From NCBI RefSeq assembly GCF_017354945.1, contig NZ_CP071503.1, positions 3,782,001 to 3,846,000 of the forward strand: 64,000 nucleotides of DNA. The letters are read 5' to 3'. The position numbers and the translations under genes are program-made. Positions 46,218 to 54,824 of the stretch are shown one piece after another. Positions within the stretch are counted from its first letter, which is position 1. Every line of letters begins with the position of its first letter. The notes under the pieces were generated by a model that was given only the letters and a program-made list of their open reading frames with translations, was not told where the DNA came from and ran no database searches. This DNA is from Shewanella avicenniae (lineage in GTDB: Bacteria; Pseudomonadota; Gammaproteobacteria; Enterobacterales; Shewanellaceae).

Positions 46218-46243
46218 AAAAACTCCCCGGGGTAACCGAGGAG
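46218..46243 (-). terminator. Terminator after Tsx-type channel gene
   Basis: On the minus strand CTCCTCGG pairs with CCGGGGAG (one G-T pair) around a five-base loop and is followed by TTTTT. It is 32 bases after the stop codon. Confidence 0.75.
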
Positions 46244-46274
46244 CTTCATTCATTTCAATCAGCGGTCAGCGCGA

Positions 46275-47021
46275 TTAGAAGTGATATTTAACGATTGCTG
46301 AGTAGGTGCTTTGGTTGATGCCATCAACACCATACTTGTTCTTCCAGTAATCGTACTCAATACCCACCATCAGCTTGTTCTTCTGAGCTTCACCGAAGAT
46401 CACCGCACCCAAGTCATATTTGATCTGTGGGTTGAAGTGAATGTTGTTTGAGTAGTTGTCTTCGTCTGATGCGAATACCCAGTCAATGAAACCGTCGATC
46501 ACCAGGTTGCTGCTGCCCACTGGAATATCGATACGGTAACACGGAGTGAACTGCCAGCCAGTGCTGTTGTTGTTGTTCGCGTTACGACGATAGGTGTTCA
46601 ATTGCAGGTATGAGAAGTATGGAACGTTCACGTCCACACCTACACCGTACAAGAATGTTTCTACTGAACCTTCACCGTGTTCCATAGTGAACGCCAGTGA
46701 TACGTCAGAGATGATACCCGCCGCAACTTTAGTGCCGAGGATTTTGCTCGCGCTGAAGCGTGGTGAGATTTCACCGTAGCTAGTGTTTGATTGCGCAGCG
46801 CCATCATTGTTGAAATGGATAAAATCGTGGAATGCGAACCAGTCGCCGTATTTCCAACCGCCAGCTGATTCAACAGTCACCGTCGTTTGTTCATCAGGAT
46901 CGAGCTTATAGTCGCTACCGTAAAGTACAGTCACGCTGGTGTCAGTCCACTGTACTAAATCTTCACTATAGGCCTGAGGTGCTGCTGCAAGTAGCGCCAG
47001 ACATAAACAGGTTTTTTTCAT
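46275..47021 (-). CDS. Tsx/OmpK-type outer-membrane channel
   Basis: A 248-residue beta-barrel precursor with signal peptide MKKTCLCLALLAAAPQAYS, cut near YSED. The mature start LVQWTDTSVTVLYGSDYKLD, together with WKYGDWFAFHDFIHFNND and the C-terminal aromatic YSAIVKYHF, fits the nucleoside-specific channel family (Tsx, Vibrio OmpK). It probably lets nucleosides or similar solutes pass. The ATG at 47021 is preferred over an adjacent upstream GTG, since AGGG lies seven bases before it. Transcribed alone with a good terminator. Confidence 0.92.
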   Translation of the reverse strand: MKKTCLCLALLAAAPQAYSEDLVQWTDTSVTVLYGSDYKLDPDEQTTVTVESAGGWKYGDWFAFHDFIHFNNDGAAQSNTSYGEISPRFSASKILGTKVAAGIISDVSLAFTMEHGEGSVETFLYGVGVDVNVPYFSYLQLNTYRRNANNNNSTGWQFTPCYRIDIPVGSSNLVIDGFIDWVFASDEDNYSNNIHFNPQIKYDLGAVIFGEAQKNKLMVGIEYDYWKNKYGVDGINQSTYSAIVKYHF

Positions 47022-47458
47022 CACTTTTCCCTTGGTAGAGTCAGAAGCAAAAATGGGTTTAACCGGTTTTTACGACGTCCCTTTAATTCAGTCTGTGACC
47101 AAGTCCTATGGGCGAATTTTAATAATTGTCACCGGGTAAAAATCCCGAGCACTATAGGGAAAAATATCGCGATACTCAAAGATTTTTTACGAAATCATAC
47201 AAATTTACACATTCAAATATAACCAATTGAATTTAAATGACATTATTTTTAAAATCTGCTGTTTTTTACAGCAATCCACACTTCGGTCATCAGAAAAGAT
47301 TAAGAATTTGTGATCTGCCCTTTAGTTCACAGTCGCTCAAGCGCGATTTGCGCAAGATTTATCCAGTCAGATTTCAGCCAATCTTGACATAATATGTCGC
47401 ATTATTAAAAAACTGTTGTTATAGTGCTTTCATGGTGACGGGATGTGAAGGGGGAACA
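47022..47458. other. Divergent intergenic region
   Basis: About 435 bases, AT-rich, between the Tsx-type channel gene and the NfeD-SPFH operon. A promoter-like element lies near its right end. No coding sequence is evident. A TGTGA/TCACA-like pair at 47311-47333 is too widely spaced for a CRP site. Confidence 0.55.
47384..47411 (+). promoter_or_regulatory. Putative promoter of the NfeD-SPFH operon
   Basis: TTGACA (47384-47389), a 16-base spacer and TAAAAA (47406-47411). The -35 box is perfect and the -10 poor. The sequence GACATAATATGTC (47386-47398), an odd palindrome, overlaps the -35 box and could be an operator. Confidence 0.4.
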
Positions 47459-47917
47459 ATGTCGTCAAATCCATCGTTTTACTGGCTGGTCATTGGTGTA
47501 TTAATGATGCTGGCTGAGCTGATCATTCCGGGTGGCATTGTGGTTTTTCTTGGCCTCTCCAGCGTGATTGTCGCCGCAGCGTTATGGCTCAGTTTGATCA
47601 GCGGCCTGCCGCAAGCTTTTACCTTGTGGTTCATTTTATCCATCGTGCTTTTACTAGCCTTTCGCCAACTGACGCAAAAGTTGGTGGGCGGTGATTCGCA
47701 TGTGGACAACACCGATGAAGAACTCGATATCTATAACCAAGTCGCGATGGTGAAAGAAGCCATCGGCCCAGGTGAACATTTAGGGCGTGTCAGCTTCCAA
47801 GGCGCGGATTGGCCAGCCTTAGGTGACGGCAGTGAGATTGCTGCGGGAAGCAAGGTACGAGTTGTGTGTCGTGAGAATATTGCGCTAGTGGTGGAACCAC
47901 TGGCTGACTTTGACTGA
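47459..47917 (+). CDS. NfeD family membrane protein
   Basis: A 152-residue protein of the short NfeD1b type. Three hydrophobic segments (FYWLVIGVLMMLAELIIPGG, VVFLGLSSVIVAAALWLSLI, AFTLWFILSIVLLLAF) are followed by a small OB-fold domain (GRVSFQGADWPALGDGSEIAAGSKVRVV). NfeD proteins accompany stomatin/SPFH proteins and are thought to act in the same membrane complex. GGGGG lies four bases before the ATG at 47459. It is 18 bases before the first SPFH gene. Confidence 0.92.
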   Translation: MSSNPSFYWLVIGVLMMLAELIIPGGIVVFLGLSSVIVAAALWLSLISGLPQAFTLWFILSIVLLLAFRQLTQKLVGGDSHVDNTDEELDIYNQVAMVKEAIGPGEHLGRVSFQGADWPALGDGSEIAAGSKVRVVCRENIALVVEPLADFD

Positions 47918-47935
47918 GATTGCAGGGAGATCGCA

Positions 47936-48862
47936 ATGTTAGCTTTTACTATCCTGTTTTTACTGGTGATGTTTGTCCTTTACAAACTGATGTTGATCGT
48001 ACCCATGCGCGAAGTTCACGTGATTGAACGCTTGGGCAAATTCCGTACGGTGCTGGCACCAGGATTTCACTTCTTAATCCCATTTTTTGACCGAGTGGCC
48101 TATCGCCATGACACCCGTGAGCAAGTGCTCGACGTGCCACCGCAGAGTTGTATTTCAAAGGACAACATTCAATTAGAAGTTGATGGCTTAGTGTATTTAC
48201 GTGTCATGGACGGCAAGCTAGCCAGTTATGGTATCGAGGATTATCGGCTGGCTGCAGTGAACTTGGCGCAAACCACCATGCGCTCCGAAATTGGTAAGTT
48301 AACCCTTAGTGAAACTTTTTCCGAGCGGGAACGCTTGAATGAAGCGATTGTGCGCGAAATCGATAAAGCGTCCGATCCTTGGGGGATCAAAATGCTGCGT
48401 TACGAAATCAAAAACATCACCCCTTCGCGGCATGTCATCCACACTTTAGAAAAACAGATGGAAGCTGAACGGCGTAAACGGGCAGAAATCACCCTCGCCA
48501 GCGCTGAAAAGGAAGCCACCATCAATATGTCGCAAGGTGAGCGCCAAGAAGCCATTAATATTTCAGAAGGTCACAAGCAGAAGCGGATTAATGAAGCAAA
48601 AGGTACGGCACAGGAGATTGCGATTGTTGCCAATGCGCAAGCTGAAGCGATGGCGATGGTTGCTAAGGCGATTGCGGTACAGGGCGGTAACGATGCAATG
48701 AATATGCAGTTAAAAGAGCAATTTATCGAACAACTTGGCCTGATTATCAAGCGTTCAGATGTCGCGGTAGTACCAGCAGAACTGGCCAAAATGGAAGGCT
48801 TTTTTGAAGGTATGGAGCAAGTCGCCGGCAGTGTTAATGCCAGCAAAGGAGTGAAAGCATGA
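47936..48862 (+). CDS. SPFH/stomatin-type protein, first of tandem pair
   Basis: A 308-residue single-span membrane protein. An N-terminal helix (MLAFTILFLLVMFVLYKLML) leads to an SPFH/band-7 domain (VIERLGKFRTVLAPGFHFLIPF, YLRVMDG, LAQTTMRSEIGKLTL) and then a long coiled coil of EA-rich repeats (KQMEAERRKRAEITLASAEKEA). It resembles QmcA/YbbK and probably assembles into ring-like oligomers in membrane microdomains. It sits between NfeD and a second SPFH gene; the stop overlaps the next start (ATGA). GGGAG lies before the ATG. Confidence 0.94.
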   Translation: MLAFTILFLLVMFVLYKLMLIVPMREVHVIERLGKFRTVLAPGFHFLIPFFDRVAYRHDTREQVLDVPPQSCISKDNIQLEVDGLVYLRVMDGKLASYGIEDYRLAAVNLAQTTMRSEIGKLTLSETFSERERLNEAIVREIDKASDPWGIKMLRYEIKNITPSRHVIHTLEKQMEAERRKRAEITLASAEKEATINMSQGERQEAINISEGHKQKRINEAKGTAQEIAIVANAQAEAMAMVAKAIAVQGGNDAMNMQLKEQFIEQLGLIIKRSDVAVVPAELAKMEGFFEGMEQVAGSVNASKGVKA

Positions 48863-49797
48863 ACAACCTCAATACAGATTTAATTGTACTCGCCATTTGG
48901 GCGGTCATCTTTTTGGTGTTCATCGTGAATCTGTTTCGTTCGATTCGACTGGTGCCGACCAAGTCTGCCTACATCGTCGAACGACTCGGCAAATATCACT
49001 CCACCTTGGACGCGGGGTTTCATGCGCTAATCCCCTTTGTTGATAATGTGGCGTATATCCACGATCTCAAAGAGGAAACGATAGATGTGCCGCCACAGGA
49101 GTGTTTCTCCAGTGACGAAGTCAATGTCGAAGTTGATGGGGTTATCTATATCTCGGTGATGGACCCTGTCAAAGCCAGTTATGGTGTAACCGATTACCGT
49201 TATGCGGCCATTCAGTTGGCGCAAACCACCACCCGCTCGGTGATTGGTACCTTGGAGCTAGACCGCACCTTTGAAGAACGCGATCTTATCAGTGCTAAAG
49301 TGGTCGAAGTGCTCGACCAAGCAGGCGCCAGCTGGGGCATCCGCGTGCACCGTTATGAGATTAAAAACATCGCGCCACCAGAAACCGTGAAAAATGCGAT
49401 GGAGATGCAGGTCAACGCTGAGCGTGAGCGCCGAGCGCTGTTAGCCAAAAGTGAAGGTGATAAACAAAGCCGAATTAATCGCTCTGAAGGGGTGAAACAG
49501 GAGATGATTAACGTCTCTGAGGGTGAGATGCAGCGGCGGATTAACGAAGCCGAAGGTAAAGCGGAAGAGATCTTAGCCATTGCCCACGCCACAGCCGAAT
49601 CGATAGAAAAGCTCGCCGCAGTAATCAGTGCTCCAGGCGGCGAAAATGCCCTGCGGATGCAACTGGGTGAACAATTTCTCGCCAAGCTTGGCGAACTGGG
49701 TAAAGCCGGCAACCGCATCATTGTGCCCGCCAATGTCATCGATTTTGAACAATGGATGACCACCGTTGGGCTGCAGGAAAAAACCAGCAAGGCTTAA
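48859..49797 (+). CDS. SPFH/stomatin-type protein, second of tandem pair
   Basis: A 312-residue paralogue of the preceding protein. The same order is seen: N-terminal helix (LIVLAIWAVIFLVFIVNLF), SPFH domain (YIVERLGKYHSTLDAGFHALIPF, VDGVIYISVMDP, AIQLAQTTTRSVIGTLEL) and a coiled coil (NAERERRALLAKSEGDKQSRIN). It has a longer proline-containing C-terminus. Translationally coupled to the first SPFH gene by an ATGA overlap, so a fixed ratio and a hetero-oligomer are likely, as in the HflK/HflC pair. A strong terminator closes the operon. Confidence 0.94.
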   Translation: MNNLNTDLIVLAIWAVIFLVFIVNLFRSIRLVPTKSAYIVERLGKYHSTLDAGFHALIPFVDNVAYIHDLKEETIDVPPQECFSSDEVNVEVDGVIYISVMDPVKASYGVTDYRYAAIQLAQTTTRSVIGTLELDRTFEERDLISAKVVEVLDQAGASWGIRVHRYEIKNIAPPETVKNAMEMQVNAERERRALLAKSEGDKQSRINRSEGVKQEMINVSEGEMQRRINEAEGKAEEILAIAHATAESIEKLAAVISAPGGENALRMQLGEQFLAKLGELGKAGNRIIVPANVIDFEQWMTTVGLQEKTSKA

Positions 49798-49825
49798 ACG
49801 CTGAGTTTATTCGCCGACAGACACG

Positions 49826-49854
49826 AAAAAGCCGCTATTGATTAGCGGCTTTTT
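49826..49854. terminator. Bidirectional terminator after SPFH operon and rho
   Basis: AAAAAGCCGCTA (49826-49837) and TAGCGGCTTTTT (49843-49854) form a 12-bp stem around a five-base loop with T-runs on both strands. It serves the SPFH operon and convergent rho. Confidence 0.92.
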
Positions 49855-49880
49855 GCTGTCACGATGATGTTACTCAACTA

Positions 49881-51143
49881 TTATTTTGAGCGCTTCATCG
49901 CATTGAAGAATTCATCGTTAGTCTTGGTCATGGCCAGCTTATCGATCAAGAATTCCATCGCGCTCACCTCATCCATTGGATTGAGGATCTTACGCAGGAT
50001 CCACATTTTCTGCAGTTCGTCAGGTGACGTCAGTTTCTCTTCACGACGGGTACCAGAACGGTTGAAGTCGATCGCAGGGAAGATACGTTTTTCAGCGGCT
50101 TTACGCGACAGGTGTAACTCTTGGTTACCTGTACCTTTAAACTCTTCGTAAATCACTTCGTCCATCTTCGAGCCAGTATCAATCAACGCAGTAGCGATAA
50201 TGGTCAAGCTACCACCGTTTTCAATGTTACGTGCAGCACCGAAGAAACGCTTAGGACGATGCAGAGCATTCGCATCAACACCACCAGTCAACACTTTACC
50301 TGATGAAGGAACAACAGTGTTGTAGGCGCGTGCCAGACGAGTGATCGAGTCGAGCAGGATCACCACGTCTTTTTTGTGTTCAACCAAACGCTTGGCTTTT
50401 TCAATCACCATTTCAGCCACTTGAACGTGACGGCTGGCGGGTTCATCGAAGGTAGAGGCAATCACTTCACCTTGAACCAAACGTTGCATCTCGGTCACTT
50501 CTTCAGGACGTTCATCGATCAGCAACACCATCAGCGTAACTTCTGGATTGTTATAACTGATCGATTGCGCGATGTTTTGCAGCAGCATGGTTTTACCCGC
50601 TTTTGGCGGCGCGACAATCAAACCACGTTGGCCCTTACCGATAGGTGAGCACAAATCCAAAATACGTGCGGTGATATCTTCTGTTGAACCATTACCGCGT
50701 TCCATACGCAGACGTTCTTCTGCATGCAACGGCGTTAAGTTTTCAAACAAAATCTTGGTGCGTGAGTTTTCCGGCTTGTCGAAGTTAACTTCAGACACTT
50801 TCAACAGTGCGAAATAACGTTCACCCTCTTTTGGCGGACGAATTTTGCCAAAAATGGTGTCACCAGTGCGCATGTTAAAGCGACGGATCTGGCTAGGCGA
50901 TACATAGATATCGTCTGGACCGGCAAGGTATGAGCCGTCTGCACTACGCAAGAAACCGAAACCGTCCTGCAGAATCTCCAGTACACCACCGCCAAAGATA
51001 TCTTCACCACTTTTTGAGTGGGCTTTTAGAATGGCGAAAATGATGTCTTGTTTACGAGCGCGCGCCATGTTTTCAATGTTCATGGCTTCGGCAAGTGCGA
51101 CTAAGTCAGCAATCGACTTGTTTTTTAATTCACTTAAATTCAT
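49881..51143 (-). CDS. rho: Transcription termination factor Rho
   Basis: A 420-residue hexameric RNA helicase, close to E. coli Rho (419). It opens [14 protein letters not shown]; the RNA-binding OB domain has [18 protein letters not shown], the P-loop is in [19 protein letters not shown], and [14 protein letters not shown] with [16 protein letters not shown] follow. The C-terminal MRKILNPM region is normal for the family. It ends transcription at non-intrinsic sites. The gene follows trxA on the same strand over a 203-base leader with alternative hairpins. Highly conserved and certain. Confidence 0.98.
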   Translation of the reverse strand: MNLSELKNKSIADLVALAEAMNIENMARARKQDIIFAILKAHSKSGEDIFGGGVLEILQDGFGFLRSADGSYLAGPDDIYVSPSQIRRFNMRTGDTIFGKIRPPKEGERYFALLKVSEVNFDKPENSRTKILFENLTPLHAEERLRMERGNGSTEDITARILDLCSPIGKGQRGLIVAPPKAGKTMLLQNIAQSISYNNPEVTLMVLLIDERPEEVTEMQRLVQGEVIASTFDEPASRHVQVAEMVIEKAKRLVEHKKDVVILLDSITRLARAYNTVVPSSGKVLTGGVDANALHRPKRFFGAARNIENGGSLTIIATALIDTGSKMDEVIYEEFKGTGNQELHLSRKAAEKRIFPAIDFNRSGTRREEKLTSPDELQKMWILRKILNPMDEVSAMEFLIDKLAMTKTNDEFFNAMKRSK

Positions 51144-51272
51144 TTCTGGTGGGTCTTGTTTTAGCGAAAAAGCTCACGCGGTCAACCACTCAATATAGCG
51201 ACACGAAGAAGGATGATTGAACTGCGAAGAAGTGGGTTTAGATAGAATCTGCTTATTACGTTAGCACTGAAA

Positions 51273-51329
51273 CGAAAAAGCGTCCAGAAAAATAGCCCCC
51301 AAGGCACGCTTTTTCGCAGATTGCGTGCC
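51273..51329 (-). promoter_or_regulatory. Rho leader with mutually exclusive hairpins
   Basis: On the minus strand GGCACGC/GCGTGCC (51323-51329 with 51303-51309) and CGAAAAAGCGT/ACGCTTTTTCG (51306-51316 with 51273-51283) share bases 51306-51309, so only one can form at a time. A TATTTTT lies after the first pair. It may be the trxA terminator, a rho attenuator, or both. Confidence 0.5.
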
Positions 51330-51346
51330 GAGGGTCACTCAATCGA

Positions 51347-51673
51347 TTAGATTTGAGCGTCGATAAACTCTTTCAGTTGAGTTTTAGACAGTGCGCCAAC
51401 TTTAGTGGCTGCCAGCTCGCCGTTCTTGAACAGCAGCAGCGTAGGAATACCACGAATACCGTATTTCGCTGGTGTTGCGTTGTTTTGGTCAACGTTCACT
51501 TTAGCAACGGTCAACTTGCCTTCATATTCAGCCGCAACATCATCTAGGATTGGCGCGATCATTTTACAAGGGCCACACCATTCTGCCCAGAAATCTACCA
51601 GCACAGGTGTTTCTGCTTTCAGCACATCGCTCTCAAAGCTGTCATCGCTTACATAGATAATTTTATCACTCAT
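51347..51673 (-). CDS. trxA: Thioredoxin 1
   Basis: A 108-residue thioredoxin. The redox motif [13 protein letters not shown] lies at about residues 28-40, and cis-proline in [14 protein letters not shown]. It is a general disulfide reductant and cofactor for ribonucleotide reductase. The ATG at 51673 ([10 protein letters not shown]) is preferred: GGAG lies six bases upstream and the longer frame adds four residues not in the family. It precedes rho and is divergent from rhlB, the standard gammaproteobacterial order. Confidence 0.97.
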   Translation of the reverse strand: MSDKIIYVSDDSFESDVLKAETPVLVDFWAEWCGPCKMIAPILDDVAAEYEGKLTVAKVNVDQNNATPAKYGIRGIPTLLLFKNGELAATKVGALSKTQLKEFIDAQI

Positions 51674-51822
51674 GATATTCTCCATTTGGTGCCTTTACTG
51701 GTATGTAATCGGCTTAACCTATATATTGGGCCACAAAACAGCGTTTCAAGTCGCCATTTTCCCTTGTGGCTATTTCAAACTATCGAGTATCTTATTGCAA
51801 CCCTAACTGCTATGCTTCCGCT

Positions 51823-53115
51823 ATGAGCGAAACACATTTATCCCAACAGAAATTTGCCGACTTGCCGTTGCAGCCTACCGTGCTGGCAGCGTTGCAAGAG
51901 AACGGCTTCGAACATTGTACTCCTATTCAAGCGCTATCTCTGCCTGTGCTGCTGCAAGGCAAAGACATTGCCGGACAAGCACAAACGGGCACTGGTAAAA
52001 CATTGGCGTTTTTGGTGGCGACTTTCAACCACCTGCTAACCGCCGCTGCGCCTGAAGGACGCCAACTCAATCAACCGCGTGCCATCATTATGGCACCGAC
52101 TCGCGAACTCGCGATTCAGATTGCAAAAGATGGCAACTTACTGGCGAAACATACTGGTCTTAAACTGGGTATTGTTTACGGCGGTGAAGGGTACGAATCT
52201 CAACGTAAAGTGCTTGATCAAGGGGTTGATATCCTAGTCGGCACCACTGGCCGCATTATCGATTACGTCCGTCAGGGCGTGATTAACCTTAGCGCGATTC
52301 AAGCGGTGGTGTTAGATGAAGCAGATCGTATGTTTGATCTGGGCTTTATCAAAGATATCCGCTTCCTGTTCCGCCGCATGCCAGACGCCAAAGACCGCCT
52401 CAACATGCTGTTCTCGGCAACGCTGTCGATGAAAGTGCAAGAGCTGGCGTACGATCACATGAACGACCCAGTCAAAGTTGAAATCGCGCCAGAAGAAAAA
52501 ACTTCCCGCAACATCAAAGAAGAACTGTTCTATCCATCAATGGAAGATAAGGTTCTGCTATTGCTGAGCCTGATTGAAGAAGATTGGCCAGATAAAGCCA
52601 TCGTATTTGCCAATACCAAACACCAGTGTGAAAACTTGTGGGGTTGGATGGAAGGTGACGGTCATCGTGTTGGCCTGTTGACTGGCGATGTACCGCAAAA
52701 GAAACGTCTAAAAATTCTTGAGCAATTCACCAAAGGTGAACTCGATATTTTGGTCGCGACCGATGTTGCGGCGCGTGGTCTGCATATTGCTGACGTATCA
52801 CATGTGTATAACTTCGACTTGCCAGATGACTGCGAAGATTATGTGCATCGTATTGGCCGTACCGGCCGTGCAGGACAAAAAGGCGTGTCCGTCAGTTTTG
52901 CTTGTGAAGAATACGCACTTAACTTGCCAGCCATTGAAACTTACATTCAGCACCATATTCCAGTGTCTTCATATGACCGCGATGCGCTGCTGAGTGATGT
53001 GCCTGCGCCAGTAAAAATTCATCGTCGCCGAGCGCCTACCGGGACTAAACGCGAAGGTGGCAACAATCGTACCAGTCGTCCACGCCGTACCAACGATCGC
53101 AATCGCAGGAACTAG
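51823..53115 (+). CDS. rhlB: ATP-dependent RNA helicase RhlB
   Basis: A 430-residue DEAD-box helicase. The order is [19 protein letters not shown], the Q motif [12 protein letters not shown]-loop [32 protein letters not shown] (LFSATLS), and the C-terminal [19 protein letters not shown] and [11 protein letters not shown]. RhlB is a component of the RNA degradosome. The ATG at 51823 ([14 protein letters not shown]) matches the E. coli N-terminus; a longer frame would add 19 unusual residues. An Arg-rich C-terminal tail (from about residue 405) is typical. Six bases separate it from the next gene. Confidence 0.96.
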   Translation: MSETHLSQQKFADLPLQPTVLAALQENGFEHCTPIQALSLPVLLQGKDIAGQAQTGTGKTLAFLVATFNHLLTAAAPEGRQLNQPRAIIMAPTRELAIQIAKDGNLLAKHTGLKLGIVYGGEGYESQRKVLDQGVDILVGTTGRIIDYVRQGVINLSAIQAVVLDEADRMFDLGFIKDIRFLFRRMPDAKDRLNMLFSATLSMKVQELAYDHMNDPVKVEIAPEEKTSRNIKEELFYPSMEDKVLLLLSLIEEDWPDKAIVFANTKHQCENLWGWMEGDGHRVGLLTGDVPQKKRLKILEQFTKGELDILVATDVAARGLHIADVSHVYNFDLPDDCEDYVHRIGRTGRAGQKGVSVSFACEEYALNLPAIETYIQHHIPVSSYDRDALLSDVPAPVKIHRRRAPTGTKREGGNNRTSRPRRTNDRNRRN

Positions 53116-53121
53116 GCCATC

Positions 53122-54039
53122 TTGAAGTCGTACGCTGCCATTACGCTGGGGTCCAATAGCTTCAACATGTTGGTTGCCGAAACTGTCGGTAACCAACCGC
53201 AAGTTATCGCCAAGTACAAGCGTAAAGTCCGTCTAGCAGAAGGCATTGGCAGCGATGGTCGTTTAAGTGAAGACGCAATGCAGCGTGGTATTGATTGCTT
53301 GGCGATGTTTGCATCGATGCTGCAACAACATCATATTGATAGCGATGCTGTGGCAGTGATCGCCACTGCTACGCTGCGTTCTATCAGTAATGCTGACGAG
53401 TTTAACGCCCGTGCCTTGCCCGTATTGGGACACCCGATTGAGATTATCTGCGGTATGCGCGAGGCGGAATTCATCTATCAAGGCATGATAGCCACCACGC
53501 CATCGGATGACCGCCGTTTGGTGATTGATATTGGTGGCGCCAGCACTGAGTTCATTATCGGTGATGGTGAGCAAGTTTTGTTTAAAACCAGCCTACCTTT
53601 TGGTTCAGTCACCTTTAATGGCGTTTTCTTTGCCGAAGCACCGATTCAACCGCTGGATTTTGATGATGCAGCAGCAAAGGTCGCTGATGTGTTGGCGCAA
53701 CACCGCGAGCAGATGCTAAATCTGGGTTGGAATGCCGTGGTAGGAGCGTCTGGCGCGGTACAATCTGTGGTTGAAGTGCTCCAACATCGCCGCGTATCGG
53801 AAACCATTACCCTTGAAGTACTGAACCGTCTTAAAGATGAAATTCTTGCAGAGACTTCACTGGCGTTACCGAACATCAGCGGGCTGTCGGCAGAGCGCGC
53901 ACCGACCTTTGCCGCAGGCGTATCAATTCTGCTGGCGTTATTTACTCAACTGCAGATTAAGCAACTCAATCTTTCCGGTGGTGCGCTGCGTGAAGGTGTA
54001 TTACTCATGCTGCAGCAACGATTAGCCAGCAAGAAGTAA
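53122..54039 (+). CDS. gppA: Ppx/GppA phosphatase family protein
   Basis: A 305-residue protein of the exopolyphosphatase/guanosine pentaphosphatase family, containing the ASKHA-type ATPase fold: ITLGSNSFNMLVAE at the start, AVIATATLRSISNADEF, VIDIGGASTEFIIGDG, and NLSGGALREGVLL at the end. It lacks the C-terminal HD domain present in the 490-residue E. coli proteins, as do other short members. It cleaves pppGpp or polyphosphate; which is not decidable from sequence. The start is a TTG, six bases after the rhlB stop codon, so the genes are cotranscribed. The symbol follows the usual neighbour order. Confidence 0.85.
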   Translation: MKSYAAITLGSNSFNMLVAETVGNQPQVIAKYKRKVRLAEGIGSDGRLSEDAMQRGIDCLAMFASMLQQHHIDSDAVAVIATATLRSISNADEFNARALPVLGHPIEIICGMREAEFIYQGMIATTPSDDRRLVIDIGGASTEFIIGDGEQVLFKTSLPFGSVTFNGVFFAEAPIQPLDFDDAAAKVADVLAQHREQMLNLGWNAVVGASGAVQSVVEVLQHRRVSETITLEVLNRLKDEILAETSLALPNISGLSAERAPTFAAGVSILLALFTQLQIKQLNLSGGALREGVLLMLQQRLASKK

Positions 54040-54070
54040 TAACAAACGCTCGTCACAGCAAACGTCATAA

Positions 54071-54093
54071 AAAAGGCTCCGATGGAGCCTTTT
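54071..54093. terminator. Terminator after rhlB-gppA
   Basis: AAAAGGCTCC (54071-54080) pairs with GGAGCCTTTT (54084-54093) around a GAT loop, with further A/T runs on both sides. It likely serves both convergent genes. Confidence 0.88.
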
Positions 54094-54112
54094 CTGTTCG
54101 CAAAATAGCAAC

Positions 54113-54652
54113 TTAGTTGCTGAAGATTTTCGCCAAGTCTTTTTCCAACGACTCTGTTGGACGTTCAACAATACGACCAATCTCTTTACCATCTTGGATC
54201 ACCATGAAGGTCGGAATACGTTTAAAATCGTATTGAGCAGCTAAACCTTCAGGATCTTGCTTCTTACGGTCAACCCCAATAAATTTCACTTGGATATTTG
54301 GGTTATTTACCGCTTCCATAATGCGAATAAAACGTGGAGTTTCACGGTGACAATCTGGGCACCAAGTACCAATGATCACCACAATCTCAGTAGGTGTAGT
54401 CACCGCTTTAATTGGCGCAATCGCCGCGGTATCTACTTGATAATCTTTATAACCGCTCATAAACGGCGGCAATTCAGTCACGAGCTTATGACCTTCCACA
54501 ACACCGGTCAAAATCACTTCCTGCGTTTCTTGCTTACACGTTGCCATAAACCCTTCTTGCTTCTCTTCAAAACCGCAACCGGGATCTGCGATGCTGTGAC
54601 CAGCAAAAAACAATGCGGAGGTTGCCAGTAATGCTCTTATATTCTTATGCAT
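54113..54652 (-). CDS. Periplasmic thioredoxin-like protein
   Basis: A 179-residue exported thioredoxin-fold protein. The signal peptide (RALLATSALFFAGHSIADP) ends near residue 23, and a pair of cysteines follows (PGCGFEEK, MATCKQ). The redox motif is GTWCPDCHRETPRF near residue 96, with cis-Pro in KRIPTFMVIQDG. CPDC is unusual among Dsb proteins and suggests a reducing or metal-linked role; partner unknown. It does not form an operon; upstream lies a 172-base gap to the diguanylate cyclase gene. Confidence 0.88.
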   Translation of the reverse strand: MHKNIRALLATSALFFAGHSIADPGCGFEEKQEGFMATCKQETQEVILTGVVEGHKLVTELPPFMSGYKDYQVDTAAIAPIKAVTTPTEIVVIIGTWCPDCHRETPRFIRIMEAVNNPNIQVKFIGVDRKKQDPEGLAAQYDFKRIPTFMVIQDGKEIGRIVERPTESLEKDLAKIFSN

Positions 54653-54824
54653 TTTACTTCCTTAACAGCTGTGACTCTAGTCCAGTTCGATTGAATCATT
54701 GATGTCAGTGGTTGAGAAGCAGACAAGTTTGCGGCTGTTACAGGGATCACTAAAGTTTTATCTCAAACTAGATCAGCAGCTTGATTAACCAGTAAGTTGT
54801 TTCAATATTGTTATCTATTTGATG

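Noticed and set aside
47311-47333. CRP-like TGTGA and TCACA pair upstream of the Tsx-type gene
   Set aside because: Spacing between the halves is 13 bases rather than 6, so it does not fit a CRP site.
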